A stretch of DNA of 64,000 nt from Dama dama (Eukaryota > Chordata > Mammalia > Artiodactyla > Cervidae), in the NCBI RefSeq assembly GCF_033118175.1, contig NC_083691.1, positions 18,015,001 through 18,079,000 of the forward strand. The letters run 5' to 3'. Below the pieces are notes generated by a model. The model made no database searches. It was not told the origin of the DNA and saw nothing but the letters and a program-made list of their open reading frames with translations. Of the stretch, positions 22,858-35,199 are shown piece by piece (the stretch's first letter is position 1; each line of letters begins with the position of its first letter). The translations under genes and the position numbers were made by a program.

Positions 22858-23050
22858 CTAACGTCCATGCAAAATAGTACTTGGGTCTGGCAGCCAAAAG
22901 AGAGACGTAGAGATAGACCACCTTTGTCGGCCATGAAGCTGTGGCCTGAAAATGTTCATCAATGTTGTACTCCACGGGTAACATCTTAGAGATGGTCAAG
23001 TGGAACAGTAAGGAAAGTCCACAGATTAAGAGTTTCTGAATAACTGCAAC
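22858..23050 (-). CDS. MBOAT2: MBOAT2 exon 8 (193 nt)
   Basis: This exon encodes residues 231-294 plus the first base of codon 295. It starts with the hydrophobic segment VIQKLLICGLSLLFHLTI, then the conserved LPVEYNIDEHFQATASWPTK and a second membrane stretch VVYLYVSLLAARPKYYFAWT. The PKYYFAWTLADA junction region is characteristic of lysophospholipid acyltransferases of the MBOAT group. The acceptor is TTGCTTTCAG and the donor GTAAGT. It is the longest internal exon and carries no disrupting change. Confidence 0.96.
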
Positions 23051-23397
23051 CTGAAAGCAACACAAGTCATCATAAACCTAATCCATACTCCTTTTTCTTC
23101 CTTCCAGGTATTATCACCAGATGACTCACTCTGAATATAGTTATTAACCCTGTATAACTCAGTCAAAATCCTGAACTCTGTCATGCTCAGCATTTAAAGC
23201 CTTCACTGTCTCACAGTTTGAATACATGAAGCCTTATGTCTACCTCTGGGTCATGGCTCAAATGACACCAGAAACCCCAATTTGTATTTGCAGGACTTTC
23301 AGTAATTAAAAAATGATAATAATAATCTAAAAGCAAACACAGGTATACACGATGACTATGTAAAAATGTTACCATTAATAAGTTTCGGTAGAGATTC

Positions 23398-24620
23398 CCC
23401 CCCACCCCGTTTTATTTATTTTTACTTTACAATATTGTATTGGTTTTGCCATATACTGACTTGAATCCACCATGGGTGTACATGTGTTCCCCATCCTGAA
23501 ACCCATCCCACCTCCCTCCCCATCTCACCCCTCTGGGTCATCCCAGTGCACCAGCTCCGAGCACCCTGTCTCATGCATTGAGCCTGGACTGGCGATTTGG
23601 TTCACATATGATAATTTATATGTTTCAATGCCATTCTCCCATATCGTCCGCTCTTGCCCTTTCCCACTGAGTCCAAAAGACTGTTCTATACATCTGTGTC
23701 TCTTTTGCTGTCTCACATACAGGGTTATTGTTACCATCTTTCTAAATCCCATATATATGCGTTAGTATACTGTACTGGTGTTTTTCTTTCTGGCTTACTT
23801 CACTCTGGCTCCAGTTTCATCCACCTCATTAAAACTGATCCAAATGTATTCTTTTTAATGGCTGAGTAATATTCCATTGTGTATATGTACCACAGCTTTC
23901 TTATCCATTCGTCTGCTGATGGACATCTAGGTTACTTCCATGTCCTGGCTATTATAAACAGTGCTGCAATGAACATTGGGGTATACCTGTCTCTTTCAAT
24001 TCTGGTTTCCTCAGTGTATATGGCCAGCAGTGGAATTGCTGGGTCATGTGTCAGTTCTATTTCCAGTGTTTTAAGGAATGTCCACACTGTTCTCCATAGT
24101 GGCTGTACTAGTTTGCATTCCCACCAACAGTGTAAGAGGGTTCCCTTTTCTCCACACCCTCTCCAGCATTTATTGCTTGTAGATTTTTGGATAGCAGCCA
24201 TCCTGACTGGCGTGTAATGGTACCTCATTGTGGTTTTGATTTGCATTTCTCTGATAATGAGTGATGTTAAGCATCTTTTCACATGAAAAGATGTTAGCCA
24301 TCTGTATGTCTTCTTTGGAGAAATGTCTGTTTAGTTCTTTAGCCCACTTTTTGATTAGGTCGTTTATTTTTCTGGAATTGAGTTGCAGGAGTTGCTTGTA
24401 TATTTTTGAGATTAATTCTTTGTCCACTGCTTCATTTGCTATTATTTTCTCCCATTCTGAAGGTTGTCTTTTCACCTTGCTTATAGTTTCCTTTGTTGTG
24501 CAGAAGCTTTTAATTTTAATTAGGTCCCATTTGTTTATTTTTGCTTTTATTTCCAATATTCTGGGAGGTGGGTCATAGAGGATCCTGCAGTGGTTTATGT
24601 TGTAGTGGGTAGAGATTTTT
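23398..24620 (-). mobile_element. L1 LINE 3' end, 5'-truncated (1.2 kb)
   Basis: Reverse-oriented. Encodes, in two frames separated by a shift, the end of ORF2 (24170-24640: INKWDLIKIKSFCTTKETI, KIYKQLLQLNSRKIND; 23932-24282: GEKGTLLHCWWECKLVQPLW, the conserved C-terminal Cys/Trp region). The 3' UTR with its T-rich end reaches 23398. No endonuclease or polymerase core remains. It is in the sense orientation of MBOAT2. Confidence 0.93.
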
Positions 24621-24628
24621 ATATGATC

Positions 24629-24641
24629 ACACACACACACG
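24629..24641. repeat. Short (CA)n
   Basis: Seven CA units at the truncated end of the L1. Confidence 0.7.
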
Positions 24642-25570
24642 GTTTATTTTTTTCCACTGTGCCTTTTCCCTAGTTTCCAAGTTCTAGGTATTTCATGGAA
24701 ACTATTTTTACAATAAACAACTTTTACATTTCTTTAAACCTGAAAGTTCTTTTATGCAATTTTGTTCAAGATGATAGAACTAAAAGAGCAATACAACCAA
24801 GAAAACAAAAGATCTATACAAAAGATTCTGATGGAAAGAAAAGGCTGACCTTTACTCTTTTCTGGTGAGGTTAAATTACCTCGACAGAACCCAACTCATG
24901 GCGTTTTTGTGTTTTCAGGAGGCCAGACTATTTCAATCTGATTCTATATAAAGGAGATTCTACAGGCTACAGAGGAAAAGAAAGTAGTAGACAAAAGAAG
25001 AGGCTGGATCCAGATAAAACAATGAAACAAAATACTTGGATTAGTGTCCCACACAGGGATCAAATAATATTCCAATTAACTGCAATAATTCGCAGATAAA
25101 CACTTATTTAACACTTTCTGTAAGGGGGCCAAAAGCAAGGCTCAAAGGTAAGAGTGAGAGCACGTGCCAGATTCCTGAACTTTATTCCTGCACAAAAAAA
25201 GCTTTATTCATTCTCGGACTGCTCTTGTCAGGAGATGCTGGACGGTCAAGGGCTCTTTGCTGCAGCTGTTCTTATTCTCATTTTCCTGGTCGTCTTTCAA
25301 AGCTTTCTCTAGGAAAGTAAGGCTACCTTTCCTTCACCCTCCACCTCCAAAATACCTAAGCTACACATCTGAATAGAAAGAGATTTGCAGCAGGTAATTA
25401 GAGGAAAATTACCATCATAAATGAAGTGAGATGAACCAAATGACCTCACACACGAACCTAAATATTGGATATATCCTTTTAGTAACATAATCAGAAATAC
25501 CATGGCCCTTAGACTACACACTCTAGTTTCTAGGTCTCAGTTTAAAAACAGTTAACGTAACAGAAGTTGT

Positions 25571-25776
25571 TGCATGCTCGTGCTCAGTCACGACTGACTC
25601 TTTGCAACCCCATGGACTGTGGCCCACCGGGCTCCTCCGTCCATGGGATTTTCCAGCAAGAGTATTGGAGTGGGTTGCCACTTCCTCCTTCAAGGGATCT
25701 TCCTGACCCAGGCATTGAACCCACGTCACCTGCATTGGCAGGCATGTTCTTTACCACTGAGCCACCTGGGAAACCC
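25571..25776 (-). repeat. Bov-tA SINE
   Basis: Reverse full-length copy, 'gtgctcagtcacgactgac' to 'gccacctgggaaaccc'; lies 12 bp from BovB copy B. Confidence 0.92.
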
Positions 25777-25788
25777 TAAAGTAATATC

Positions 25789-27104
25789 AGTTCAGTTCAG
25801 TCGTGTCTGACTCTTTGCAACCCCATGAATTGCAGCACTCCAGGCCTCCCTGTCCATCACCAACTCCCGGAGTTTACTCAAACCCATGTCCATTGAGTCG
25901 GTGAGGCCATCCAACCATCTCATCCTCTGTCGTCCCCTTCTCCTTCTGCCCCCAATCCCTCCCAGCATCAGGGTCTTTTCCAATGAGTCAACTCTTCACA
26001 TCAGGTGGCCAAAGTACTGGAGTTTCAGCTTCAGCATCAGTCCTTCCAATGAACACCCAGGACTGATCTCCTTCAGGATGGACTGGTTGGATCTCCTTGC
26101 AGTCCAAGGGACTCTCAAGAGTCTTCTCCAACACCATAGTTCAAAAGCATCAATTTTTCGGTGCTCAGCTTTCTTCACAGTCCAACTCTCACATCCATAC
26201 ATGACCACTGGAAAAACCATAGCCTTGACCAGACGGACCTTTGTTGGCAAAGTAATGTCTCTGCTTTTTAATATGCTATCTAGGTTGGTCATAACTTTCC
26301 TTTCAAGGAGTAAGTGTCTTTTAATTTCATGGCTGCAATCATCATCTGCAGTGATTTTGGAGCCCAAAAATATAAGTCTAACACTGTTTCCACTGTTTCC
26401 CCATCTATTTCCCATGAGGTGATGGGACCAGATGCCATGATCTTAGTTTTCTGAATGTTAAGCTTTAAGCCAACTTTTTCACTCTCCTCTTTCACTTTCA
26501 TCAAGAGGCTTTTTAGTTTATCTTCACTTTCTGCCATAAGGGTGGTATCATCTGCATATCTGCAGTTATTGATATTTTTCCTGGCAATCTTGATTCCAGC
26601 TTGTGCTTCTTTCAGCCCAGCACTTATCATGATATACTCTGCATATAAGTTAAATAAGCAGGGTGACAATATACAGCCTTGACATACTCCTTTTCCTATT
26701 TGGAACCAGTCTGTTGTTCCATGTCCAGTTCTAACTGTTGCTTCCTGACCTACATACAGGTTTCTCAAGAGGCAGGTCAGGTGGTCTTGTATTCCCATCT
26801 CTTTCAGAATTTTCCAAAGTTTATTGTGATCCACACAGTCAAAGGCTTTGGCGTAGTCAATAAAGCAGAAATAGATGTTTTTCTGGAACTCTCTTGCTTT
26901 TTTGATGATCCAACGGATGTTGGCAATTTGATCTCTGGTTCCTCTGCCTTTTCTAATACATCTGGAAGTTCCTGGTTCACGTATTGCTGAAGCCTGGCTT
27001 AGAGAATTTTGAGCATTACTTTACTAGCATGTGAGATGAGTGCAATTGTGTGGTAGTTTGAGCATTCTTTGGGATTGCCTTTCTTAGGGATTGGAATGAA
27101 AACT
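25789..27104 (-). mobile_element. BovB LINE, 5'-truncated copy B
   Basis: 1.3 kb of 3' sequence in the sense orientation of MBOAT2. Frames at 26289-26834 (AKAFD-proximal region, FQIGKGVCQGCILSP, intact YADD box), 25996-26415 and 25792-25983 cover the reverse-transcriptase palm to C-terminus. A frameshift near 26300-26400 and a deletion of about 10 bp near 26956 relative to copy A break it. The 5' cut falls in the SVFIPIPKK region. Close in sequence to copy A over the shared part. Confidence 0.95.
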
Positions 27105-28111
27105 TATCTGACCTCAAATACAAGCTGGCACACACACCCAGGATACCCCCTTAAACAGCTGAGCCAATGTGGGATTAGGAACCTGGAAAGGCAGGGGGTG
27201 AGGGGGCCTAAAGCTGGGAAGGCAGATATAACCCCCAGTTCCCACGGTCTCCCGCTGAGCAGGTGGACAACCCCTCCCCCATGCTGGCAGGAGGTCAGAA
27301 GTTAACCCTCAGGGAAGCCTCACTAGAGAAGAACCAGGCTTAGGGACGCAGGTCCACGGTAGGGCTGGAATGAATGTGGAGACGTGGCTGATGCATCCTG
27401 AGACGTGATACCCTTCAGCGCCCACCCATCCCCCGCCCCCCTTCACTCAGTGCCCAGCTCCAGGGACCAGCAGTCAAGTCTGGACACCCACAGCAGAAGA
27501 CAGGAGAAGTCTTCACTCAAGAACTCAAACAGCCCCAGAGAAAACACCTACAGACATCACAGAAGAGACTGACAGGGGTTCCCTAGAGCCATCTTCTGCT
27601 TCTTACACAGTGAAGGATTTTCTGTTTGGACATGCTGAAGTCACACGTCATAGTCTCCTCTGCAGCTGAGTGTAGCTATGTGGTCACGAGTAACATGGAT
27701 AACTTCTGTGGTGAGCATCTTAGACCCTGGAGTTGAGGGAAACACCCTACGGATGGCAAACCTGGGAGTACTTGGAGCTCCAGCCCATGGAGCTGTCCTG
27801 TTATCCATGGACCACGGACACACGAGATGTCAAGTGAGAGGAGAACACAACTCCCCCCTTGTTTAAATCACTGTCATTCTGGTCCTTGGCTCAGCAGCCA
27901 AACCTGTACCTTAACTAATGCAGCTGAAGACAACTGGGAGGCCCCTAGCAAACGGGCCACTGGGTACCTGACTGACCTACCTGGCATTCAAAGAGTCTCC
28001 CCACCCCACTCGTAACACAAAGAGTCTTCTACTGTCTTTGAGTGATCTGTAAATAACTCCCACTGTTTGACTGTGTGAACTATGTACATATGGAATTTAT
28101 CGTTAGACACA

Positions 28112-28243
28112 TTTATTTAGTTTTGTTTCTTTGGCCAGACCCACGTGGCTTGTAGGATCTTAGTTCCCTGACCAGGGACTGAACCTGGGCCCTTGGCAGC
28201 AAAAGTGAAGAGTCCTAACCACTGGACCACCAGGCAATTCCCT
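28112..28243 (-). repeat. ART2-type tRNA-Glu SINE
   Basis: 'ttggccagacccacgtggc' to 'aaccactggaccaccaggc', reverse orientation; 368 bp downstream of exon 7 in the gene's direction. Confidence 0.8.
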
Positions 28244-28611
28244 TGGAATTCTAATTTAAAGTATATTCAAACTATGAGATATGCTGTTGTCAATAACCTC
28301 TTATTTATGGTGTGCAGAACCTGAAGGAGGAGAGTGGCCTTTCATAAGGGTTTTCCTGTAAAATATTCCATGACTATAAAGCATTTCCTCACTTCATAGA
28401 TAACCTTACTTTTCTTCTTTAATCATGGTTGTACTTCTTCAAGGCATCACCACTAGGTACTACGTGGAGTCATTTACCTTGAAAAATGTTTTTAAAGAAA
28501 AAGATGAGTATCTTTTTGTTTAAAAGAAAAAGATGACAACACTGGTCTCCTGAAATAAACAAGGCTAATCAATACATGCTAGAAATGCTGCAGACGAATC
28601 TCCGGTCTTAC

Positions 28612-28795
28612 ATTTGGTGATGGCTCTGTCCTTTCGTACTGTATCTCTTCTTTCCCATTTTCACCTGACTGCGTCATATGGTATGATCTGCCTTCGATGA
28701 AAGTGATGTAGTCTTTGTAAGAGCAGAGTGGGCCTGCCAGGATACCCATGAAGTTACAGTTGTAACTTAAATACTCCAAAAGACTGGGCATGCGC
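28612..28795 (-). CDS. MBOAT2: MBOAT2 exon 7 (184 nt)
   Basis: This exon encodes residues 170-230. It begins RMPSLLEYLSYNCNF and continues through GILAGPLCSYKDYITFIEG, a strongly conserved MBOAT-family block (GPLCSYKDY), then a polar, faster-evolving loop rich in Glu, Ser and Asn (QSGENGKEE to TEPSPN). The acceptor is TTTGTTGCAG and the donor GTAAGA. The first base completes Arg169 and the exon ends on a codon boundary. Flanking introns are 5.6 kb downstream and 3.55 kb upstream. The reading frame is open through the whole exon. Confidence 0.96.
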
Positions 28796-29555
28796 CTGCA
28801 ACAAAGAGACACACTATGTGTAAGACAGACGTTTGCTTTGTGAAAACGAAACAGGAGTGATCAGCTCCAACCTCAACTCCTCCTACCATTTCCAAAATAA
28901 AGCAAGCTGTGATTTTCATCTGCCTCCAAACAATAAGAATCTAAAGGTTCAGGAAGAAGGAATGCTCAGTGGTGTTTCTGGATAAAAGAATTTCCATCCG
29001 GGTCTTTATGAGCCATGGCAAATGGTTTCTATCTGATTTTCTCATGAAACAAAGGCAAGGTGGACAAGGTAGGGCAGAAGATTAATCTCTTATTAGTCAC
29101 TCACTCACTCACTTGCTTAACAAATCTATGTGTGCCCATGCTCCTGGGTCTAGAGACACAGCAGTAAATACCACAGGGGGATTTTGCATTCAGAGAACTT
29201 ATGCAACAGCTGCAGAAAATCAACAATAAAAAACAAAGTAATTTCAGACAGCTAAGTGCTACAAGGGGAAGGGGGCATTTTATTAAGAAGCCAGGAAGGC
29301 TTCTCTGATCAGGAGATGAGTAAGGGAGTCGTGTGAATGTCCAGGACCAGGACTCCAGGCATAGGGAGCAAAGAGCCAGGGTAGGTCCAGCTGCAGGGAG
29401 GCCAGTGCAGTTGGAGGTGCTGAACTGGGGAGGCAGGCGGGGACGGGTGTCAGTACGCCGAGGTGGGGAACACAGGGCCTGCCTTACAAGCCATGGTGGG
29501 AGCTTCAGATTTTATTCAGAATGTGCTGAAAAACTACAGTGGTGGTTGTGGTGGT

Positions 29556-29684
29556 GGTGTAGGGGCTCAGTCACTTTGCGACTCTTTGCAACCCCTTGGA
29601 CTGTAGCCCACTGGGCTCCTCTGCCCATGGGATTTCTCAAGTAAGACTACTGGAGTGGGTTGCCATTCCCTTCTCTACTACAGT
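29556..29684 (-). repeat. BovA partial SINE
   Basis: 'ctcagtcactttgcgactc' to 'gagtgggttgccattccc'; head missing. A GTGGT-rich stretch precedes the tail. Confidence 0.8.
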
Positions 29685-30082
29685 AGGGTTTTCAATACCT
29701 ATGTTTTCAAAAGAACCCTTCGAGCCCCTGTGTATGGATAGAGGAGGGTGGAGGAGGAGCCGCCAGGCAGGAGGATGTGGGATCCAGGGGGAGGTGACGG
29801 GGCTGGATCCATGCGGGGGACAGCATCTGAGTACAGCCTGGCAGCACAGCCCTGGGGTCTGCTGATGGATGGGGATGGGGAGCGAGGGAGAGAGGAGTCA
29901 AGGATGTCTCCCAACATTTTTAATTCAGTTGCTCTCAGGTCTGTCCAAATGGCACATGGTATCTACAGTTTACCAAGTGTTTCCAGCCCTCAAATGCAGG
30001 AAACCCGGAGAAAACCAGTAACACAGGACACTATGAAAATGCATCAGAAGTGTGTGTTTTTTATACCTTAAAACCACCTCCG

Positions 30083-30287
30083 GGACTTACCTGGTGGTCC
30101 AGGGTTAAGAATCTGCCTTGCAATGCAGGGGATGAGGGTTCAGTCCCTGGCCAGGGATTGAACTAAGATCCCACATGCCATGGAGCAACTAAGTCCCTGG
30201 ACCACAACTAGAGATCCCACATGCTGCAACAAAGACCCACCACAGCCAAATAAAAAAATATATATATATTTAAAAAAAAAACAGCTC
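30083..30287 (+). repeat. CHR/ART-type tRNA-Glu SINE, long form
   Basis: 'gggacttacctggtggtcc' head, then 'caactagagatcccacatg' body, ending in an A/T-rich tail. Confidence 0.85.
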
Positions 30288-30585
30288 CATCTGTCAAGTC
30301 TGCCATTCAATGACAACTATAAACCACCACAAATAAAAGAGCAGCTACAGCTGGGGATGATAAGGAGGCTCTTAAACATGTTATAGCCCCATCTGCCTCT
30401 CTAAGATGACATGTGATCTCCTAAAAAAAAATATGCAAACACTCTCTATGGCCAAGAGGAGTCAACAGAACCTCCTCATAAATGTTTTTATAAAAATAAA
30501 ATGAAGAGAAAACAGTGCTCTGGTCCACCTGACACTCAGCTAGTTCACCACTTTCTCAAAATGCCTTTTAAATTTTTCTACATTT

Positions 30586-30789
30586 TGTTGTTGTTGTTGT
30601 TTAGTCACTTAGTCATGTGCAATTCTTTTGTGACCCATGGACTACAGCCCTCCAGGCTCCTCTGTCCATGGGATTTCCCAGGCAAGAACACTGTAGTGGG
30701 TTGCCGTTTCCTTCTCTAGGGGATCTTCCCAACCAAGGTTATTGAACCCACTCTTGCCTGGCAGGCAGATTCTTTACCACTGAGCCACC
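30586..30789 (-). repeat. Bov-tA SINE with 11-bp target duplication
   Basis: Reverse full-length with a (TTG)n tail. tttctacattt is perfect at 30575-30585 and 30790-30800. Confidence 0.94.
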
Positions 30790-32345
30790 TTTCTACATTT
30801 CAAAGTGCTTAGAACCTTAAGCACTTTTTCTTGAGGGCTCAAAAGTGATGAGAGCAAGGTGTTTCTGGCAGATTTTCCTTCGCAGTTCTTCCCATGTTGG
30901 GCCGAGATAGAGACTTTATCACCACCTCGCAGCACAAGTGCCCCGTCATCACAAAGCTGCAAACAGCCCGTTATGCACCAGCAACAGAGCCTCATTTTCC
31001 ACACTGCTTATTTCAAGACCAGAACAACATCAAGTTATCTAAGCAGTAGCTCATCTTACCACATCCAACAATGTATCACAATTTGGAAGGAAGGGAGATA
31101 ATTCTGATCTATTAAACTTGCTGAAGTCATTTCTGGCTCAACTGTCATATCAAATGACAAGTCATGTTAGGAAAGAAGCTGATAACTATAACACATGCAA
31201 TTAAAATTCGAACTGAGCATAACTGTAATACTCTAATTATGGTATCAATGGAAGACTCATTTTTCATTCCATAAACATTGATTTGCTATCAACTGTGCGT
31301 GGAAATGTATGAGAGAACTGTGGGCAACAATGAGCTCTGTGATTTTACGTTTGGGTAGCAAATCTGAAAGGAGTCCTCTCTGCCTCCTTCCACTGCTCAG
31401 ACAAGCAGAGAGTTGAATTTAACCAGCTCTGGGATCTTGCAGGCGGCCACCTGGGAGGGAAAGCGGAGACCAAGGCTGAGTGTCTATTAACGAGCAGTTC
31501 CTGGGATGGACAAGGACTCATATGGATCAAAGAGCCCAGATCAAGCTAACCTCTCACCAAACAAATAAATTCAACTGCATATTTACTCATCTATAAAGAC
31601 TGGCTGTAGTGAACATCAAAAGAGAGTAATTTTAAAGATGGGGAAAGTATAAGAAGATTCTCAAGACATACAACCTGGGATCAAAGGTGAGCACTTCAGG
31701 CAGGACCTCCTACTACACAATCCCCTTCGTTTGACAGCCATGCATATACTAGTCCCAGATTTACAGGAAACAAGATGCTTGCAGGATGCTTTTCTTCAAG
31801 TAAAATGAGTACCTTATCTCTAATTATATTGGATTAAGGCAGGCCCCACCAAGAAATTTAGTCCTTAGATGAATCCATAGGGGACCACAATAAATGACAT
31901 AGCAGCCTACTGCAGAAGGAATTTCTCAAATAGCAAGGTGAATATCCTGCTGGTTCTTCATTATTTCAAAACACAACATCTTTGTGCTGTTTTAACATAT
32001 TGCAGCCTAGGACCTGCTATCAAGTCATTGGTTTACAAATGGTAGCTGCAATTATTACTCGTAATTACTACATGAAGACCATGCAGACTTCCTGTCTTCG
32101 GGGAACTCAGAGCCTCTCAGGAGTCAGGATATGGTACACAGGAGGTGCACACTGTATGATCACAGTATTCAGTGGGTGCCTATGAAGGCAGGCCTAGCCC
32201 AGCCAGACTTGCTGCAGAGGCAGCAAGGTTTGGTTCCCGTGAAATAAGAGCCTCGAGGAGGACAAGTCAGCCTTGGCCTTGAGTACACAGGTGTCCTGGC
32301 AGAGACAGCGGGGACCTTGGCAGGAGACGATTTATAGGCATGTAC

Positions 32346-32400
32346 CTGACCGCTAATCCCCTCTGTGACGGAGTCAGCTCTTCATCCTTCCGAAACATCC
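32346..32400 (-). CDS. MBOAT2: MBOAT2 exon 6 (55 nt)
   Basis: This exon encodes residues 152-168 (MFRKDEELTPSQRGLAV), a polar, charged loop between membrane segments. The first two bases finish Gly151 and the last two begin Arg169. The acceptor is TATTTCTCAG. The donor is GTACAT after CAG, the weakest of the ten donors here because +4 to +6 depart from GTAAGT. The exon is very short, and its loss alone would shift the frame. I rank it as real because the peptide and both phases fit exactly between exons 5 and 7. Confidence 0.93.
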
Positions 32401-32979
32401 CTGAGAAATAAAAACAGACAATTTATCAGTTACGCTTTCTCCCAAGAAAAGAAGCGTACTTCTTCCCTTGCATCACTTTCCTCATTTGAAATTCATGCCA
32501 AAATCCCAATTTTGGTATAACTGGTATAACTGGTCCCTTTCTTTCTCATTACAGCACAGGCTCTGTCACTGAACTGAATGCAAAACTAAGAATAAACAGT
32601 GAAGGAAAATGAGCACACTTTAGAAACCTTAGTGTTAGTCACTCAGTCGTGTCCAACTCTTTGTGACCCCATGGACTGTAGCCCACCAGGCTCCTCTGTC
32701 CATGGGTTTCTCTAGGCAAAAATACTGAGTGCGTAGTCATTCCCTTCTCCGTGGGATCTTCCCAACCCAGTGATCAAACCCATGTCTCCTGCATTACAGG
32801 CAGATTCTTTACCATCTGAACCACCAGGGAAGCCAAAGCAGAATTCAGTATTTTTCCTGTCTTCCCTCCCTCCGTTTCCTTCCTCTAACAAACAGCAGAA
32901 AGTTATGGTAATCTCTCAAACAAAAGGTGGTTAGAATATGGCTTTTTCACTGATGAGAGATTAATTTCCAAATTCTTAC
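32401..32979 (-). other. MBOAT2: MBOAT2 intron 5 (579 bp)
   Basis: Donor GTAAGA, acceptor TATTTCTCAG. A Bov-tA in sense orientation fills its centre. Confidence 0.88.
32634..32834 (-). repeat. Bov-tA SINE
   Basis: Reverse full-length, 'gtcactcagtcgtgtccaac' to 'accaccagggaagcc'. Confidence 0.92.
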
Positions 32980-33035
32980 CATCATGAATTTCATAAGCCA
33001 AACTAGTGATCTTCTGGGTAATTATCATCATTGGG
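32980..33035 (-). CDS. MBOAT2: MBOAT2 exon 5 (56 nt)
   Basis: This short exon encodes residues 133-150 (PMMIITQKITSLAYEIHD), with its first base completing Gly132 and its last base starting Gly151. The acceptor is a run of nine T followed by CACAG, and the donor is GTAAGA. The upstream intron is 10.5 kb; the downstream one only 579 bp and almost half filled by a Bov-tA SINE. The segment I-T-Q-K-I-T-S-L is a conserved cytosol-facing part of the MBOAT domain in this subfamily. With exon 6 it makes a 111-nt pair that could be removed without shifting the frame. Confidence 0.94.
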
Positions 33036-33274
33036 CTGTGAAAAAAAAACAAAAAATAAATATTTTAAAAGCAGAAATTTAAAATAATACTTATGATATA
33101 TGAAAGAGTTTATTCTGCTTATATGACTGTAAAATCCTGAAACTTTTTTAACATAAAAAAAGACCCCAAGGGATTCTGAAGACAGAACTCCAGGGCTGCT
33201 GAGTCTGGGAAAGGGACAGAAGACAGGGAATCTGGGCTTTCTGCTTTGCTTTAAGAAGAGGCTTGTCCTCTACA

Positions 33275-33331
33275 GGAGACTCTGGGGGTAGGATTTCAAC
33301 ATATCTTTTAAGAGGGCATAATTCAGCCCAT
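33275..33331 (-). repeat. End of an old LTR-like repeat
   Basis: 'gggggtaggatttcaacat' and 'cataattcagcccataatg' match the end of the same ancient repeat family seen at 6679-6824. Confidence 0.5.
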
Positions 33332-33588
33332 AATGCTGAACCTGAAGCTCCAATACTCTGGCCACCTGATGCCAAGAGCCGACTCATTGGAAAAGACCTT
33401 GATGCTGGGAAAGACTGAGGGCAAGAGCAGAAGGGGACGACAGAGGATGAGATGGTTGGATGGCATCACCGACTCAGGAGACATGAGTTTGAGCAAGTTC
33501 CAGGAGATACTGGAGGACGGAGGAGCGGGGTGTGCTGCAGTCCATGGGGTCGCAAAGAGTGGGACACGACTGAGCAACTGAACCACCA
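33332..33588 (+). repeat. BovB 3' fragment
   Basis: 'ccacctgatgccaagagcc' to 'gggacacgactgagcaac', forward, hence antisense to MBOAT2. Confidence 0.9.
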
Positions 33589-34287
33589 CCGGCATGAGAT
33601 ACACAGAGCTTGGCCCCAAGAACTTGCAGGTCACTCCCCCTCACCTAACAGACAAGATCTCATAGAAACCCTGTCACAGGACGACTGCTCTTAAAGTACC
33701 AGCAGGGAATCTTCTTCTTCAGTTCCCTTCAAAGACCGTTCCTAGGTGAACACCACTCTCTCTCGGGAGATTATTCCTCAGCCAAACGCTCCCCCAGGCT
33801 GCTTTCAACAGCCAGCTGCCGTTTTAACCTTGGAAGATAGTTTACATGCCTTTGAGGATTATAAAAAATGCCTTGAAACTTCGATTTTCCCAGGGGAAAA
33901 GAATAATTTTTCTCACCCGCTTAAATTCATTTCATAGTTTAGCTCAAAAAGGAAAAAAGAAAATACCCTTCACTCTGGATTTTAATTCTCACATCACCTT
34001 AGAACATCATAAAAACAACCAATAAAATAATAAATTTATTTTTCAACTCAGTGACATACTAAACTGCTCAGTTCGTGTGTATCAGATGTTCCCCAAAGGC
34101 AAATATTAATATGTGCTTTTTGCATGTCTGCTCTCATTGTGCCCACTGGTCACCTGGCAGACCCAGGCGTGCAGAGTGCAGGCTCTCATGAAAGTGAGCT
34201 GAGCTGGGGGACTGGGTGCTGTGAGGCTGTATTGCTGGGTCCAAGAACTATGCTCCCTCACGGGGGCGGAAAGAACATGGAAGCGGG

Positions 34288-34552
34288 GTTTCCCCAGTTT
34301 GGCTCCGTGGTAAAGAATCTGCCTGCTGTGTAGGAGACACACGTTTGATCCCCGATCGGGAGAAGATCCCACATGCCACATGGCAACGAAGCCTGTGTGC
34401 CATGACTACTGAGCCTGTGACCTGCAACTAGAGAAGTCCTCGCAATGAGAAGCTCGTGCTCCACAACTAGAGAGCAGGCTCTGCTTGACACAACTAGAGA
34501 ACAGCCTGCGAAGCAATGCAGACCCACCACAGCCAAACATACACAGACAAAC
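34288..34552 (+). repeat. CHR-type tRNA-Glu SINE, long form
   Basis: tRNA-like head 'ctccgtggtaaagaatctg', then 'gcaactagagaagtcctc' repeats and 'cccaccacagccaaac'. Confidence 0.82.
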
Positions 34553-35199
34553 AAATATTACAAAGGAGGAGAAGAAAAAGAAGGCGGAGCACATACAAAG
34601 ACTCCACTCTCTCCAAACGCTGGCCTCCACCCAAACCACACTCCCTGGAGCTGCTCTGCAAGAGCGGCTCAACTCCTGCTTCAAGTCTCAGCGTAACAGT
34701 CACTTTGCACAAGAGGCCCGTGGGCAGCTGTAGCCCCAGAAAGCCAACTCTGCCCAAATGGGACACACACCTTTCACTTCATCTTAGCTTCCTGCTTGCT
34801 TTCTTCAAAGAATTTCTCACACTCACGGATGCTTCATTTACCCAGTTACGGAGGGGCTTTAAAAGCTGTCTTCACTCTTTAGAAGGTTCATGTGATAGGG
34901 AGCGAATGGTCTTTTTCACCACTGACCCTCCAGGGCCGAGCACACTGCCTGGCACAGGATATGTGCTGGGTGACTATTTCTAAAATACCACATAAACCCA
35001 ACCTTCTGAATGCCCACTCAAGATCCATCACTCCTTATGTAAGTTGATTAGACTCCCTCCCTCATGTCCACTCTCTCTGTGCTTGAAAACAGTCACCAGA
35101 CTGTTCTGTAATTATTGGCTTATTTTTCGATTACCACAAAACTCATGGACTACTTAACAGCAGGAACCCTGCCCTATTCACCTCTGCACCTTCAGTACT

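Larger units (their letters stand above)
23051..28611 (-). other. MBOAT2: MBOAT2 intron 7 (5.6 kb)
   Basis: Donor GTAAGA, acceptor TTGCTTTCAG. Contains an L1 3' end, a Bov-tA, BovB copy B and an ART2 SINE; 24650-25560 and 27105-28111 hold no recognised young repeat. An ancient LTR-like remnant is possible around 27640-27920. Confidence 0.85.
28796..32345 (-). other. MBOAT2: MBOAT2 intron 6 (3.55 kb)
   Basis: Weak donor GTACAT, acceptor TTTGTTGCAG. Holds three SINEs; 28796-29555 and 30801-32345 show nothing recognisable. Confidence 0.85.

Noticed and set aside
26289..26834. 181-residue reverse-transcriptase frame as a live gene
   Set aside because: It is part of a 5'-truncated, frameshifted BovB with no endonuclease, so it is not a functional gene despite its intact YADD.
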